Below are positions 42,378 through 50,208 of a stretch of 64,000 nt of DNA, piece by piece. The stretch comes from Paramicrobacterium sp051513965 (GTDB taxonomy: Bacteria > Actinomycetota > Actinomycetes > Actinomycetales > Microbacteriaceae), in assembly GCF_051513965.1 (NCBI RefSeq), contig NZ_CP195847.1, positions 1,054,001-1,118,000 on the forward strand, read 5' to 3'. The position numbers were made by a program, and so were the translations under genes. Numbering within the stretch: the first letter of the stretch is position 1; each line of letters starts with the position of its first letter. The notes below the pieces were generated by a model. The model saw nothing but the letters and a program-made list of their open reading frames with translations, was not told where the DNA came from and did no database searches.

Positions 42378-43105
42378 CCACACGCAAAGACGGACGCACC
42401 CCCGATCAGCTTCGCCCCATCACGGTGGAACGTGGCTGGAGCGAGCAGGCGGAAGGCTCAGCACTGATCTCCTTCGGGAAGACGCGCGTGCTCTGCACGG
42501 CATCCTTCACCCCCGGCGTGCCGCGGTGGCTGACTGGCAAAGGCACCGGCTGGGTCACGGCGGAATACGCAATGCTGCCGCGCGCAACCAACGAGCGCTC
42601 CAGCCGTGAATCCGTCAAGGGAAAGATTGGCGGACGCACCCACGAGATCTCCCGGCTGATCGGGCGGAGCCTGCGGGCGGTCGTCGACACGAAGGCGCTG
42701 GGCGAGAACACGATCGTGATCGACTGCGACGTGCTCCAGGCAGACGGCGGAACGCGCACAGCGGCGATCACCGGCGCATATGTCGCTCTCGCGGATGCCA
42801 TCGAGTGGGCCCGTGAGAAGCGCCACATCGGCAAGAACTCGGTGCCGCTCATCGACAGCGTCGCAGCGGTCTCCGTCGGCATCATCGATGGAGAGCCGAT
42901 GCTCGATCTCGCATATGTGGAGGACGTCCGCGCCGAGACCGACATGAACGTCGTCATGACGGGGCGCGGGCTGTTCGTGGAGGTGCAAGGCACCGCTGAG
43001 GGGGCCCCCTTCGATCGCAGCGAGCTGGGCGCGCTTCTTGACCTTGCCGCGGCCGGAACCGAGGAGCTGACGGCGATCCAGCGCGAAGCCCTGGGGCGCG
43101 AATGA
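42374..43105 (+). CDS. rph: Ribonuclease PH
   Basis: A 243-residue phosphorolytic 3'-5' exonuclease that trims tRNA 3' ends. It begins with the family segment GRTPDQLRPI and has the RNase PH fold throughout, with the phosphate-site arginine region in RSSRESVKGKIGGRTHEISRLIGR (cited in part). Normal length. Translation is coupled both to murI (4-base overlap) and to rdgB (ATGA). Confidence 0.96.
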   Translation: MTTRKDGRTPDQLRPITVERGWSEQAEGSALISFGKTRVLCTASFTPGVPRWLTGKGTGWVTAEYAMLPRATNERSSRESVKGKIGGRTHEISRLIGRSLRAVVDTKALGENTIVIDCDVLQADGGTRTAAITGAYVALADAIEWAREKRHIGKNSVPLIDSVAAVSVGIIDGEPMLDLAYVEDVRAETDMNVVMTGRGLFVEVQGTAEGAPFDRSELGALLDLAAAGTEELTAIQREALGRE

Positions 43106-43710
43106 GCCTGAACGTCGTCCTCGCAAGTCACAACGCGCATAAGATCGCTGAGTTCCAACGGATCCTCGGCGCGGCGATCCCCGGACTCACGGTCAAGGCG
43201 TACGACGGGCCCGAGCCGGTCGAGGACGGACTGAGCTTTGACGAGAACGCACTCATCAAAGCCCGTGCGGCAGCCGCCCACACGGGAGCTGTCGCACTCG
43301 CAGACGACAGCGGAATCAGCGTCGACGTCATGTCCGGCTCACCGGGAATCTTCTCGGCCCGCTGGTCGGGAACTCGTGATGATGGCGCGAACCGACGCCT
43401 TCTTCTCGCCCAGATCGCGGACATCCACGACGGAGACCGGGCGGCGCAGTTTCACTGTTCGATCGCTATCGTCGTGCCGGGGGCTGGCGAAAAGGATGCC
43501 GTGGAACACGTCGTCCACGGTGAGTGGCCAGGCCGTGTGGCGCGCGAAGAGACCGGTGAGAACGGATTCGGCTACGATCCGATCTTCATCCCGAATGGTT
43601 TCGATGTTTCTTCCGCCGAGCTCACACCCGACCAGAAGAACGAGATCTCACATCGAGCTCGAGCGGTGCGCGCTGCCATTCCGCTGCTCGCCGATCTCGC
43701 CGCCCGGTAG
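43102..43710 (+). CDS. rdgB: dITP/XTP pyrophosphatase (RdgB/HAM1)
   Basis: A 202-residue house-cleaning enzyme that hydrolyses non-canonical purine nucleoside triphosphates. Motifs are LASHNAHKIAEF (phosphate binding), DDSGISVD and SARWSG (metal and base recognition), FGYDPIF and SHRARA. It is the last gene of the murI operon; 98 bases follow before the metal transporter. Confidence 0.96.
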   Translation: MSLNVVLASHNAHKIAEFQRILGAAIPGLTVKAYDGPEPVEDGLSFDENALIKARAAAAHTGAVALADDSGISVDVMSGSPGIFSARWSGTRDDGANRRLLLAQIADIHDGDRAAQFHCSIAIVVPGAGEKDAVEHVVHGEWPGRVAREETGENGFGYDPIFIPNGFDVSSAELTPDQKNEISHRARAVRAAIPLLADLAAR

Positions 43711-43740
43711 CAGGTCGGAACACGGCGAGAACGGTAATGA

Positions 43741-43755
43741 GAATGGCCATCATTC
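43741..43755. promoter_or_regulatory. Candidate metal-regulator operator
   Basis: GAATGGCCATCATTC: 5-bp inverted arms GAATG/CATTC around GCCAT. It sits about 40 bases upstream of the -10 box of the metal transporter gene. The wider sequence (TAATGAGAATGG) is loosely like actinobacterial Zur sites. Assignment is tentative. Confidence 0.35.
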
Positions 43756-43796
43756 CTATCTGACGGAATCGCTGGAGAAACGTCTCAGGCCGTGCC

Positions 43797-43802
43797 TACC
43801 GT
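43797..43802 (+). promoter_or_regulatory. -10 box of a leaderless promoter (CDF transporter gene)
   Basis: TACCGT followed by GGAGGT and the ATG at 43809. The GGAGGT touches the start codon, too close to act as a ribosome-binding site, so a leaderless start is likely. Confidence 0.5.
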
Positions 43803-43808
43803 GGAGGT

Positions 43809-44717
43809 ATGGCACATGATCATGGGTACGGGGAGACGAACAGGCGACGGCTGATCCTCGTCATCGCCCTCGTCTCGGTAACTCTTGCGGTTGAGGTCGT
43901 CGGCGGCATCATCACGGGCTCACTCGCGCTCCTGGCGGATGCGGGGCATATGTTCTCCGACCTCGTGGGGCTGATCATTGCGCTCGTCGCCATCGCGATC
44001 GCCGCGCGTCCCGCAACCGACCGTCACACATGGGGGTTTCACCGCTCCGAGGTTCTCGCGGCGCTTCTCAACGGTCTGATCCTGACGGCCGTGGCTGTTT
44101 CCGTGGCGATCGAGGGTGTGCAGCGGCTCCTCGAGCCTGAACCGGCCGCCGTCGGCAGCGGACTGATGCTCGTCGTGGCCCTCGTCGGGCTGGCCGTCAA
44201 TGGAGTCTCTCTCGCGCTTCTGCACAGCGGTTCGAAGCACTCGATCAATATGAAGGGTGCGTACCTCGAGGTCTTCGGAGACCTCATCGGCTCCGTGTTC
44301 GTTGCAATCGCAGCGATCGTGATCATGACGACCGGTTTCGTCCAGGCCGACGCCATCGCCTCGCTGCTTATCGCGGCGGGAATTCTCCCGCGAGCGGCGA
44401 TTCTGCTCCGAGACGTCTGGCGCGTTCTGAATGAGTCCGCTCCTGAGGGAACTGATGTCGAGATGATCCGCGCCCACGTGCGGGACGCTCCCGGAGTGGT
44501 CGATGTGCACGATGTGCACGTGTGGTCGATCACGTCAGGGAAGTCCGTGTTCACCGCACACGTGATCGTCGAGAACGAGGTCTTCGAACACGGAAGAGTC
44601 GGGGAGCTTCTCGATCATCTCAGCGGATGCCTCGCGGAACACTTCGACGTGGACCACTCCACCTTCCAGCTCGAGCCGGCGAAGCACGCACGGCACGAGG
44701 ACATTTCGCACGCGTGA
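43809..44717 (+). CDS. Cation diffusion facilitator (zinc/cobalt efflux) transporter
   Basis: A 302-residue CDF exporter with six membrane segments. The HxxxD metal sites are in LADAGHMFSD (TM2) and in the TM5 region, where HSINMKGAYLEVFGD contributes; HTWGFHRSEVLAAL is the conserved loop after TM2. The cytoplasmic C-terminal domain carries metal-sensing His residues (VVDVHDVHVWSI). It exports Zn2+, Co2+ or Cd2+ by proton antiport. Monocistronic, convergent with the DedA gene. Confidence 0.93.
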   Translation: MAHDHGYGETNRRRLILVIALVSVTLAVEVVGGIITGSLALLADAGHMFSDLVGLIIALVAIAIAARPATDRHTWGFHRSEVLAALLNGLILTAVAVSVAIEGVQRLLEPEPAAVGSGLMLVVALVGLAVNGVSLALLHSGSKHSINMKGAYLEVFGDLIGSVFVAIAAIVIMTTGFVQADAIASLLIAAGILPRAAILLRDVWRVLNESAPEGTDVEMIRAHVRDAPGVVDVHDVHVWSITSGKSVFTAHVIVENEVFEHGRVGELLDHLSGCLAEHFDVDHSTFQLEPAKHARHEDISHA

Positions 44718-44725
44718 GGCTTCGC

Positions 44726-45445
44726 TCAGCGACGACGCCGGCTTGAGGCGGTCGTCGGCTCCTCTTTCGGCGCTTCGTTCTCCGCAGGAGCATCCTCACT
44801 GACCCGCTTCGCTTTGCGGCTCGCCGCAATGTAATGCCACGCCGTGGGCACAACCGAGACAAGCACCGCGGCGACCAGGATGAGGTCGATGTAGTTCCGG
44901 ACGAATTCGGCGACGGGTGGAACGTAGCTGAGGAAGTACCCGAAGAACACGAGCCCCACGCCCCAGAGAAGCGCGCCGACGAGGTTGTACAGGCTGTATT
45001 TGCGGTAGTTCATGTGCGCGACGCCCGCGGCGACCGGGGCGAACGTGCGCACTACAGGCACGAATCGCGCGAGCACGACGGCGAGTGGCCCGAATCGTTC
45101 GAAGAAGGCGTTCGTGCGGCGGACGTTCTCCGAGCTGAAAAGTCCGGATTCCTTTCGCTCGAATACCTTCGGCCCAGCCCGATGGCCGATGAGATAACCG
45201 ACCTCGCCGCCGGCGAACGCGGCGACTCCGATCAGAATCGCTGCCCACCAGACATCCACGCCGATTCCCGGGTGGAAGGCGAAGAGCCCTGTGATGACGA
45301 GCAGGGTGTCTCCGGGCAGCAGGAAGCCGACGAGAAGACCCGTCTCAGAGAAGACGATGAGGCACACGACAAGAAGAGCCCACGGACCTGCGCCTGTGAT
45401 GATCGTCTCGGGGTCGAGCCAAGGGACAAGGCCGACGTGGATCAT
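44726..45445 (-). CDS. DedA family membrane protein
   Basis: A 239-residue DedA/SNARE-associated family protein. Landmarks are the re-entrant ETGLLVGFLLPGDTLL segment and RFVPVVRTFAPVAAGVAHM with the essential arginines, followed by further membrane segments. The last 30 residues are charged and basic. Members act as lipid (undecaprenyl phosphate or phosphatidylethanolamine) transporters and affect envelope stability. It ends 8 bases from the convergent CDF gene. Confidence 0.93.
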   Translation of the reverse strand: MIHVGLVPWLDPETIITGAGPWALLVVCLIVFSETGLLVGFLLPGDTLLVITGLFAFHPGIGVDVWWAAILIGVAAFAGGEVGYLIGHRAGPKVFERKESGLFSSENVRRTNAFFERFGPLAVVLARFVPVVRTFAPVAAGVAHMNYRKYSLYNLVGALLWGVGLVFFGYFLSYVPPVAEFVRNYIDLILVAAVLVSVVPTAWHYIAASRKAKRVSEDAPAENEAPKEEPTTASSRRRR

Positions 45446-45494
45446 GCGGCGAACTCCAAACGTGGGGGAGCAGGCGCTTCCGATGAGGCCTGAG

Positions 45495-45576
45495 TGCGGA
45501 AGGTGGGACTTGAACCCACACGCTCGAAAGCACAGGAACCTAAATCCTGCGTGTCTGCCAATTTCACCACTCCCGC
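45495..45576 (-). tRNA. tRNA-Leu (TAG)
   Basis: An 82-base class II tRNA with the long variable arm. The acceptor stem GCGGGAG pairs with CTTCCGC, the anticodon loop TTTAGGT gives anticodon TAG (reads CTA/CTG), and the T-loop GGGTTCAAGTCCC is intact. CCA is not encoded. Confidence 0.96.
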
Positions 45577-45700
45577 GTGGCTACCAGTCTATTGAATTGC
45601 ACGAGGGATGCCTGTGAGCGGGCTACGAACTTGATCACCCCAATTGCAGGGCTGTGGATAACTTTCACGAGGCTTCGTCGACTTCGGAAAGATGGCGGAT

Positions 45701-46927
45701 ATGACGACCGCAGTTGATGTCATCGCGGAGGCAGTGCGCGAGCGAGTGCGACGAGACGGCACGGATCTGTCGGCGGATGAGGACGCCGCAGAACGCTACG
45801 TCGCTGAAGAACTCCGTCGCTATTCAGAACGCGCTTTAGCCGGTGCAACGCCGCTCGTCGCCGACGAGCGGGCGGTGAGACAGCAGGTGGTCGCGTCCTT
45901 GACAGGGCTGGGCCCGCTTCAGACCTTCCTTGACGACCCGGAGGTCGAGGAGATCTGGCTGAACGGCCCCTCGCGAGTCTTCGTCTCGCGCGGTGGTGAC
46001 CCCGAGCTCACCGACGTCATCCTGTCTGAGCCGCTCGTGCGCGACCTCGTAGAGAGGATGCTCCAATCCACGGGTCGCCGGGTCGACGTGAGCTCACCCT
46101 TCGTGGATGCGTCTCTTCCGGACGGCTCGCGTCTTCACGTTGTAATTCCGGACGTCACCCGTGCACATATGGCGGTGAACATTCGCAAGTTCTCTCGTCG
46201 CATCAAGACTCTCAGCGACCTGGTGGAGCGCGGCGCGCTCTCCGAGCAGGCGGCGCGATTCATCGAGAGCAGCATGAGGGCCGGTTGCAATGTGCTTGTC
46301 TCGGGCGCGACACAGGCAGGCAAGACAACGATGCTCGGTGCGTTGCTTAACTCCGTCGCAATGACTGAGCGCGTCATCACAGTCGAGGAGACGTTCGAAC
46401 TGGACCTGGATGTCGCCGACTCGGTGGCGATGCAGTGTCGGCAGGCCAGCCTCGAGGGAACGGGTGAAATCACCCTCAGACGTCTGGTGAAAGAGTCGCT
46501 GCGGATGCGGCCCGATCGCATCGTGGTCGGCGAAGTTCGCGAAGCTGAGAGCCTTGACCTTCTGATCGCTCTGAACTCCGGCGTTCCAGGTGCATGTACG
46601 CTCCACGCGAACTCCGCGAGCGATGCGCTGCGCAAACTCTGCACGCTTCCTCTCCTGGCGGGGAAGAACATTGATTCCGGGTTCGTGGTGCCCACAGTGG
46701 CATCCTGCATCGACCTCGTTGTGCACTGCGCACGTGGCGCCGATGGTCGTCGGCGCGTCACGGAGATCGCCGCTCCGACCGGCGAAGCGATGGGTGCTGA
46801 TCTGGAGATGACGACAATCTTCCATCGCGTGGGGCCGGATCTCGTGCACACGGGACGCATTCCGCACCGTCGAGATGCATTCGGCACTGGAGCACTTCGG
46901 ACGCTCGGCGTCGGGGGAGCGCTGTGA
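45701..46927 (+). CDS. tadA: TadA/CpaF-type secretion ATPase
   Basis: A 408-residue type IV/II secretion ATPase that powers Tad/Flp pilus assembly. Walker A reads SGATQAGKTTM (about residue 203), Walker B region RMRPDRIVVGEVREAE, and the His box GACTLHANSASDAL. The ATG at 45701 has GGAAAG 9 bases upstream; the in-frame ATG at 45692 would be directly on that site. The stop overlaps tadB by 4 bases. It opens a seven-gene pilus operon. Confidence 0.92.
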   Translation: MTTAVDVIAEAVRERVRRDGTDLSADEDAAERYVAEELRRYSERALAGATPLVADERAVRQQVVASLTGLGPLQTFLDDPEVEEIWLNGPSRVFVSRGGDPELTDVILSEPLVRDLVERMLQSTGRRVDVSSPFVDASLPDGSRLHVVIPDVTRAHMAVNIRKFSRRIKTLSDLVERGALSEQAARFIESSMRAGCNVLVSGATQAGKTTMLGALLNSVAMTERVITVEETFELDLDVADSVAMQCRQASLEGTGEITLRRLVKESLRMRPDRIVVGEVREAESLDLLIALNSGVPGACTLHANSASDALRKLCTLPLLAGKNIDSGFVVPTVASCIDLVVHCARGADGRRRVTEIAAPTGEAMGADLEMTTIFHRVGPDLVHTGRIPHRRDAFGTGALRTLGVGGAL

Positions 46928-47796
46928 TCGAGATCGGCTTGGGAAGCCTGTGCGGTCTCGGACTCATCCTCATCATGATCGCTGTCGCGTTTCCCGACAC
47001 ACGAGTGGTGAACAGAGGACGAGAGCCAGGCCGACTCGTGATCGAGCTTCGGACCCGGATGGCGCTTGCGGGCATGGCGATGGTCCCCGTGCCGGCATTC
47101 ATCGCGGTTTCCGCGCTGATCGGCGTCGTCGCTGCCGGTACAACTTATTCTCTGCTTGGCGTGCTGCCGTTGTCCATCATCAGTGGCATCGCAGGCGTCG
47201 CACTTCCCTTCGTCCTGATCGGGTGGCGGGCACGAAGCCAACGGAAGCTGCATCGAGGCCTCTGGCCGGACGTTCTGGATCACATGGTCGCTTCCATCCG
47301 CTCTGGTGCGTCGCTCCCGGACTCCGTCTCGAGCCTCGCGCTCTCTGGTCCCGCACCGCTCCGGTCGGCTTTCGCCGAGTTCCGACGTGACTTCCACACG
47401 AGTGCGTCCTTCGCGGGTGCACTCGACCGTTTGAAAGATGCGTTGGGTGATCCCGTCGCCGATCGCATCATCGAGACGCTGAAGATGGCACGGGACGTCG
47501 GTGGCACGGAGCTGCCTGGGGTGCTCCGCACACTGTCGGCCGCCATTCGCGAGGACTCCAGCGTGCGCTCCGAGGTGGATGCTCGGCAGTCATGGGTGCG
47601 AAACGCGGCGAAACTTGGTGTCGCCGCCCCCTGGCTGATTCTGCTCGTACTGTCATCTCGCCCAGAAACGGCTGCGGCGTACAACTCGCCCATCGGCGTC
47701 GCTGTCATCGCCGTAGGCGCGGCAGTTTCAGTCGTCGCTTATCGCTTCATGCTCGCTCTCGGAAGGCTCCCTGAGGAGAGGAGGTGGTTCCGTTGA
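46924..47796 (+). CDS. tadB: TadB-like inner-membrane platform protein
   Basis: A 290-residue type II secretion F-domain protein: two N-terminal membrane segments, a cytoplasmic GspF domain (about 110-230, with RSGASLPDSVSSLA), and two C-terminal membrane segments. It forms the platform for the ATPase with TadC. GTG start overlapping tadA (GTGA). Confidence 0.88.
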   Translation: MIEIGLGSLCGLGLILIMIAVAFPDTRVVNRGREPGRLVIELRTRMALAGMAMVPVPAFIAVSALIGVVAAGTTYSLLGVLPLSIISGIAGVALPFVLIGWRARSQRKLHRGLWPDVLDHMVASIRSGASLPDSVSSLALSGPAPLRSAFAEFRRDFHTSASFAGALDRLKDALGDPVADRIIETLKMARDVGGTELPGVLRTLSAAIREDSSVRSEVDARQSWVRNAAKLGVAAPWLILLVLSSRPETAAAYNSPIGVAVIAVGAAVSVVAYRFMLALGRLPEERRWFR

Positions 47797-48725
47797 CGGT
47801 CGTATGGGGATCATCGATTGTTCTCGGCTGCCTCCTCGGGGTGGGGCTGTGGTCAATACTCGTCGCCGTCCCGCGCATCGGCGCGCCGAAGCTCGCAGAT
47901 CGCCTCACCCCCTACCTCATGGATGTGTCCGAAGCCGCTCGCGAAGCCACGCAGAAGCGGCTGAGCGACCCGCTGCCGGTGCTCGGCCGATTGCTCGGGC
48001 CGATTCTCACGCGAGCGGCGTCGGCCGTAGCCGCAGCACTGGGCGGAAACACGTCCGTGGAGCGTTGGCTCACGCAGTCAGGTTCCCCTCTGAGCGTGCA
48101 GGCCTTCCGCGTGCGCCAGGTGCTCGTCGGTCTGCTCGGGATCATCATCGGAGGCGTGGCGGGACTGGTCGTTCTTCCCCGTGGCGGAAGCCTTCCGGCG
48201 ATTGCGTTGCCATGCATCGGAGGCATCCTCGGAGTCGTTCTCTGGGACAACCTTCTGCGGCGCCGAGCGGCCAAGCGAGTCGCACGCATCACGGAGGAGG
48301 TACCCACCGTTCTCGAATTTCTGAGTCTGACCCTCTCCGCAGGTGAGGGGATCACAGATGCTCTGCGGCGGGTCGCTCGTATCGGGTCAGGCGAACTGAG
48401 CCGAGAGCTCCGACGGACGCTCATAGACACGGCGGCGGGAGTTCCCGTCTCGACTGCTTTGGCTCAGTGCGCGGCGCGGGCCGGCTCCCCGCCGCTCACA
48501 CGCGCCGTCGACCATCTGACCGCTGCCATGGAACACGGTTCTCCCATCGCCGACGTGCTGCGGGCGCAGGCGCATGACGCGCGTGACGATCTCAAGAGAT
48601 CTCTGCTCGAGGCAGCGGGGCGCAAAGAGGTGACCATGCTCGTGCCGCTCGTGCTCCTCATTCTTCCCTTGTCCATCGCCTTCGCGCTCCTTCCCGGGCT
48701 CTTCGTCCTCCGCGCAGGCTTCTGA
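47793..48725 (+). CDS. tadC: TadC-like inner-membrane platform protein
   Basis: A 310-residue second GspF-domain protein with two N-terminal membrane segments, a central cytoplasmic domain (LEFLSLTLSAGEGITDALRR) and two C-terminal segments (end PLSIAFALLPGLFVL). A TTG start at 47793 fits the strong GAGGAGAGGAGG site at about 9 bases and gives a TTGA overlap with tadB; the in-frame GTG at 47784 directly abuts that site and is less likely. Confidence 0.85.
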   Translation: MTVVWGSSIVLGCLLGVGLWSILVAVPRIGAPKLADRLTPYLMDVSEAAREATQKRLSDPLPVLGRLLGPILTRAASAVAAALGGNTSVERWLTQSGSPLSVQAFRVRQVLVGLLGIIIGGVAGLVVLPRGGSLPAIALPCIGGILGVVLWDNLLRRRAAKRVARITEEVPTVLEFLSLTLSAGEGITDALRRVARIGSGELSRELRRTLIDTAAGVPVSTALAQCAARAGSPPLTRAVDHLTAAMEHGSPIADVLRAQAHDARDDLKRSLLEAAGRKEVTMLVPLVLLILPLSIAFALLPGLFVLRAGF

Positions 48726-48757
48726 CCACAATCGCCACAATGAAAGGTGCCAACACG

Positions 48758-48934
48758 ATGTCACTCCCGATCCGCCGCGTGCTGCAGAAGATTCGCGATG
48801 AGCGAGGCGATGTCCCCGGATGGGTGCTGATCACGCTGATGACGGCCGGATTGGTCATTTTGATCTGGGGTCTGGCCGGTCCCGCACTCACCGCGATCTT
48901 CGAGCAGGCCATCTCCAAGGTCTCAGGCATGTGA
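48758..48934 (+). CDS. Flp pilin-like small protein
   Basis: A 58-residue protein with a charged N terminus (QKIRDERG), one hydrophobic helix (WVLITLMTAGLVILIWGLAG) and a short amphipathic end. Size and place between tadC and TadE-like genes suggest the pilin or a pilin-like subunit. The Gly before the hydrophobic part could be the prepilin peptidase site, but the Glu at +5 that typifies Flp pilins is not present (Trp instead). The ATG at 48758 has AAAGG 10 bases upstream, better than the ATG at 48740. Confidence 0.7.
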   Translation: MSLPIRRVLQKIRDERGDVPGWVLITLMTAGLVILIWGLAGPALTAIFEQAISKVSGM

Positions 48935-49326
48935 ACATCCCGTTCGATATCTCTGATGATCGAGGCTCCGCGGTTGCCGAGTTCTCCCTCGTCTCAGGAA
49001 TTCTGACGCTCCTCACGCTGAGCGTCATCCAGCTCGGGCTCGCGCTTCTGGTGCGCAACACTGTGCTGGATGCTGCGGCGGAAGGCGCGCGGTACGCCGC
49101 TCTCGCAGACACCACCCTCAGCGGCGGCGAGGAGAAGACACGGTGGCTCATCACCGAGGCGATCGGAGCGGGATATGCGGAGTCGATTGAGGCGCGTTAC
49201 ACAAGCTGGAGCGGGCAGTCGTGCACTGCTGTGACCGTGACGACGACCCTCCCGCTCATCGGGCTCATCGGCGTCGAGCAGGGTTTGGAGGTGGCGGGAC
49301 ATGCGGTTCGCGAAACGATTGGCTAA
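48931..49326 (+). CDS. TadE-like pilus assembly protein (first copy)
   Basis: A 131-residue pseudopilin-like protein: DDRGSAVAEFSLVSGILTLL carries the Gly-x4-Glu prepilin-type cleavage motif (Glu in AEF), followed by one hydrophobic helix and an extracytoplasmic domain with VTVTTTLPLIGLIG. The GTG start overlaps the pilin-like gene stop (GTGA). It overlaps the next gene by 26 bases. Confidence 0.85.
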   Translation: MNIPFDISDDRGSAVAEFSLVSGILTLLTLSVIQLGLALLVRNTVLDAAAEGARYAALADTTLSGGEEKTRWLITEAIGAGYAESIEARYTSWSGQSCTAVTVTTTLPLIGLIGVEQGLEVAGHAVRETIG

Positions 49327-49768
49327 TGGTCTCGGCGATGATCGAGGCTCGGCATCGCTCGAATTCATCACGGCCGGTCTGATTCTGCTCGTTCCGCTCG
49401 TCTATCTCGTGGTGGCCCTGGCACAGATCCAAGGGGGAGCGCTCGCCGTCACCGGGGCGGCTCGCCAGGCTGCGCGTGCCTTCGTCCTCGCAGAGACCGC
49501 GGATCAGGCGCTCGACCGAGTTGAAGCGGCGGTTCGAGTGACCCTCGCCGACTATGATGTGCCGTCGGAGAATGCCCGGGTCGAGATCACGTGCGATTCG
49601 GGAACCGGAGAGGCTTGCCTCGCGCGCGGTGAGGTAGTGACGGTGACCGTCGCAGTCACTGTCGCCCTGCCGCTTGCTCCCGAGGTGCTCGATCTCGACC
49701 GTGTGACACGTGTTCCACTCGAATCTCGCGCGGTTCAGAAGGTCTCACGATTCTGGGGGACTCCATGA
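49301..49768 (+). CDS. TadE-like pilus assembly protein (second copy)
   Basis: A 155-residue pseudopilin-like protein with DDRGSASLEFITAGLILL (Gly-x4-Glu motif), one membrane helix, the GAARQAARAFVLA segment, and an exterior domain with two Cys residues (CDSGTGEAC) that may form a disulfide. It overlaps both neighbours. Confidence 0.85.
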   Translation: MRFAKRLANGLGDDRGSASLEFITAGLILLVPLVYLVVALAQIQGGALAVTGAARQAARAFVLAETADQALDRVEAAVRVTLADYDVPSENARVEITCDSGTGEACLARGEVVTVTVAVTVALPLAPEVLDLDRVTRVPLESRAVQKVSRFWGTP

Positions 49769-50205
49769 GGGTGAAGCGCGATGGGGACGAGGGATCGACA
49801 CTGATTCTGACCATCTTCTATGGGGCGCTTGCGCTCGTGATCATCCTCGTCGTCGCTGCCATCACTTCGCTTTACCTGGAGAGGAAGCAGCTGCAGAGCA
49901 TTGCAGATGCCGCGTCACTCGTCGGCGCCGAGGCATTTTCGCTCTCGGCTGCTCAGACCGACCAGGAGGGCGTCACCGTCGCACTGGCCTCGGCTGATGT
50001 GCATGACGAGGTCTCTGAGTTCATCTCGGACTCAGCGTTCGACCCCGTTGAAGGCCTGACCTTGGAGAACGCCACCTCCGTCGACGGACGCAGTGCAACA
50101 GTGACCGTGTCGGGATGGTGGCGACCTCCCGTTTTGACCCTGTTCGTGCCTGATGGATTCCGCATCGAAGCAACGAGCGTCGCGAGATCAGTGTTCGCCG
50201 ACTGA
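49765..50205 (+). CDS. TadG/TadE-like pilus assembly protein
   Basis: A 146-residue protein with a membrane helix (about 12-35) preceded by DEGSTLILTIFYGALALV, the family pattern ERKQLQSIADAASLVGAEAF, and an exterior beta-rich remainder. It is the last pilus gene, overlaps the preceding gene by 4 bases and ends 4 bases from the convergent MFS gene. No prepilin peptidase, secretin or TadZ gene is in the locus. Confidence 0.8.
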   Translation: MRVKRDGDEGSTLILTIFYGALALVIILVVAAITSLYLERKQLQSIADAASLVGAEAFSLSAAQTDQEGVTVALASADVHDEVSEFISDSAFDPVEGLTLENATSVDGRSATVTVSGWWRPPVLTLFVPDGFRIEATSVARSVFAD

Positions 50206-50208
50206 GGA

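Noticed and set aside
46135..47397. Long minus-strand open frame (420 codons) over tadA-tadB
   Set aside because: Overlaps two motif-complete genes and has low-complexity, Ser/Arg-rich translation.
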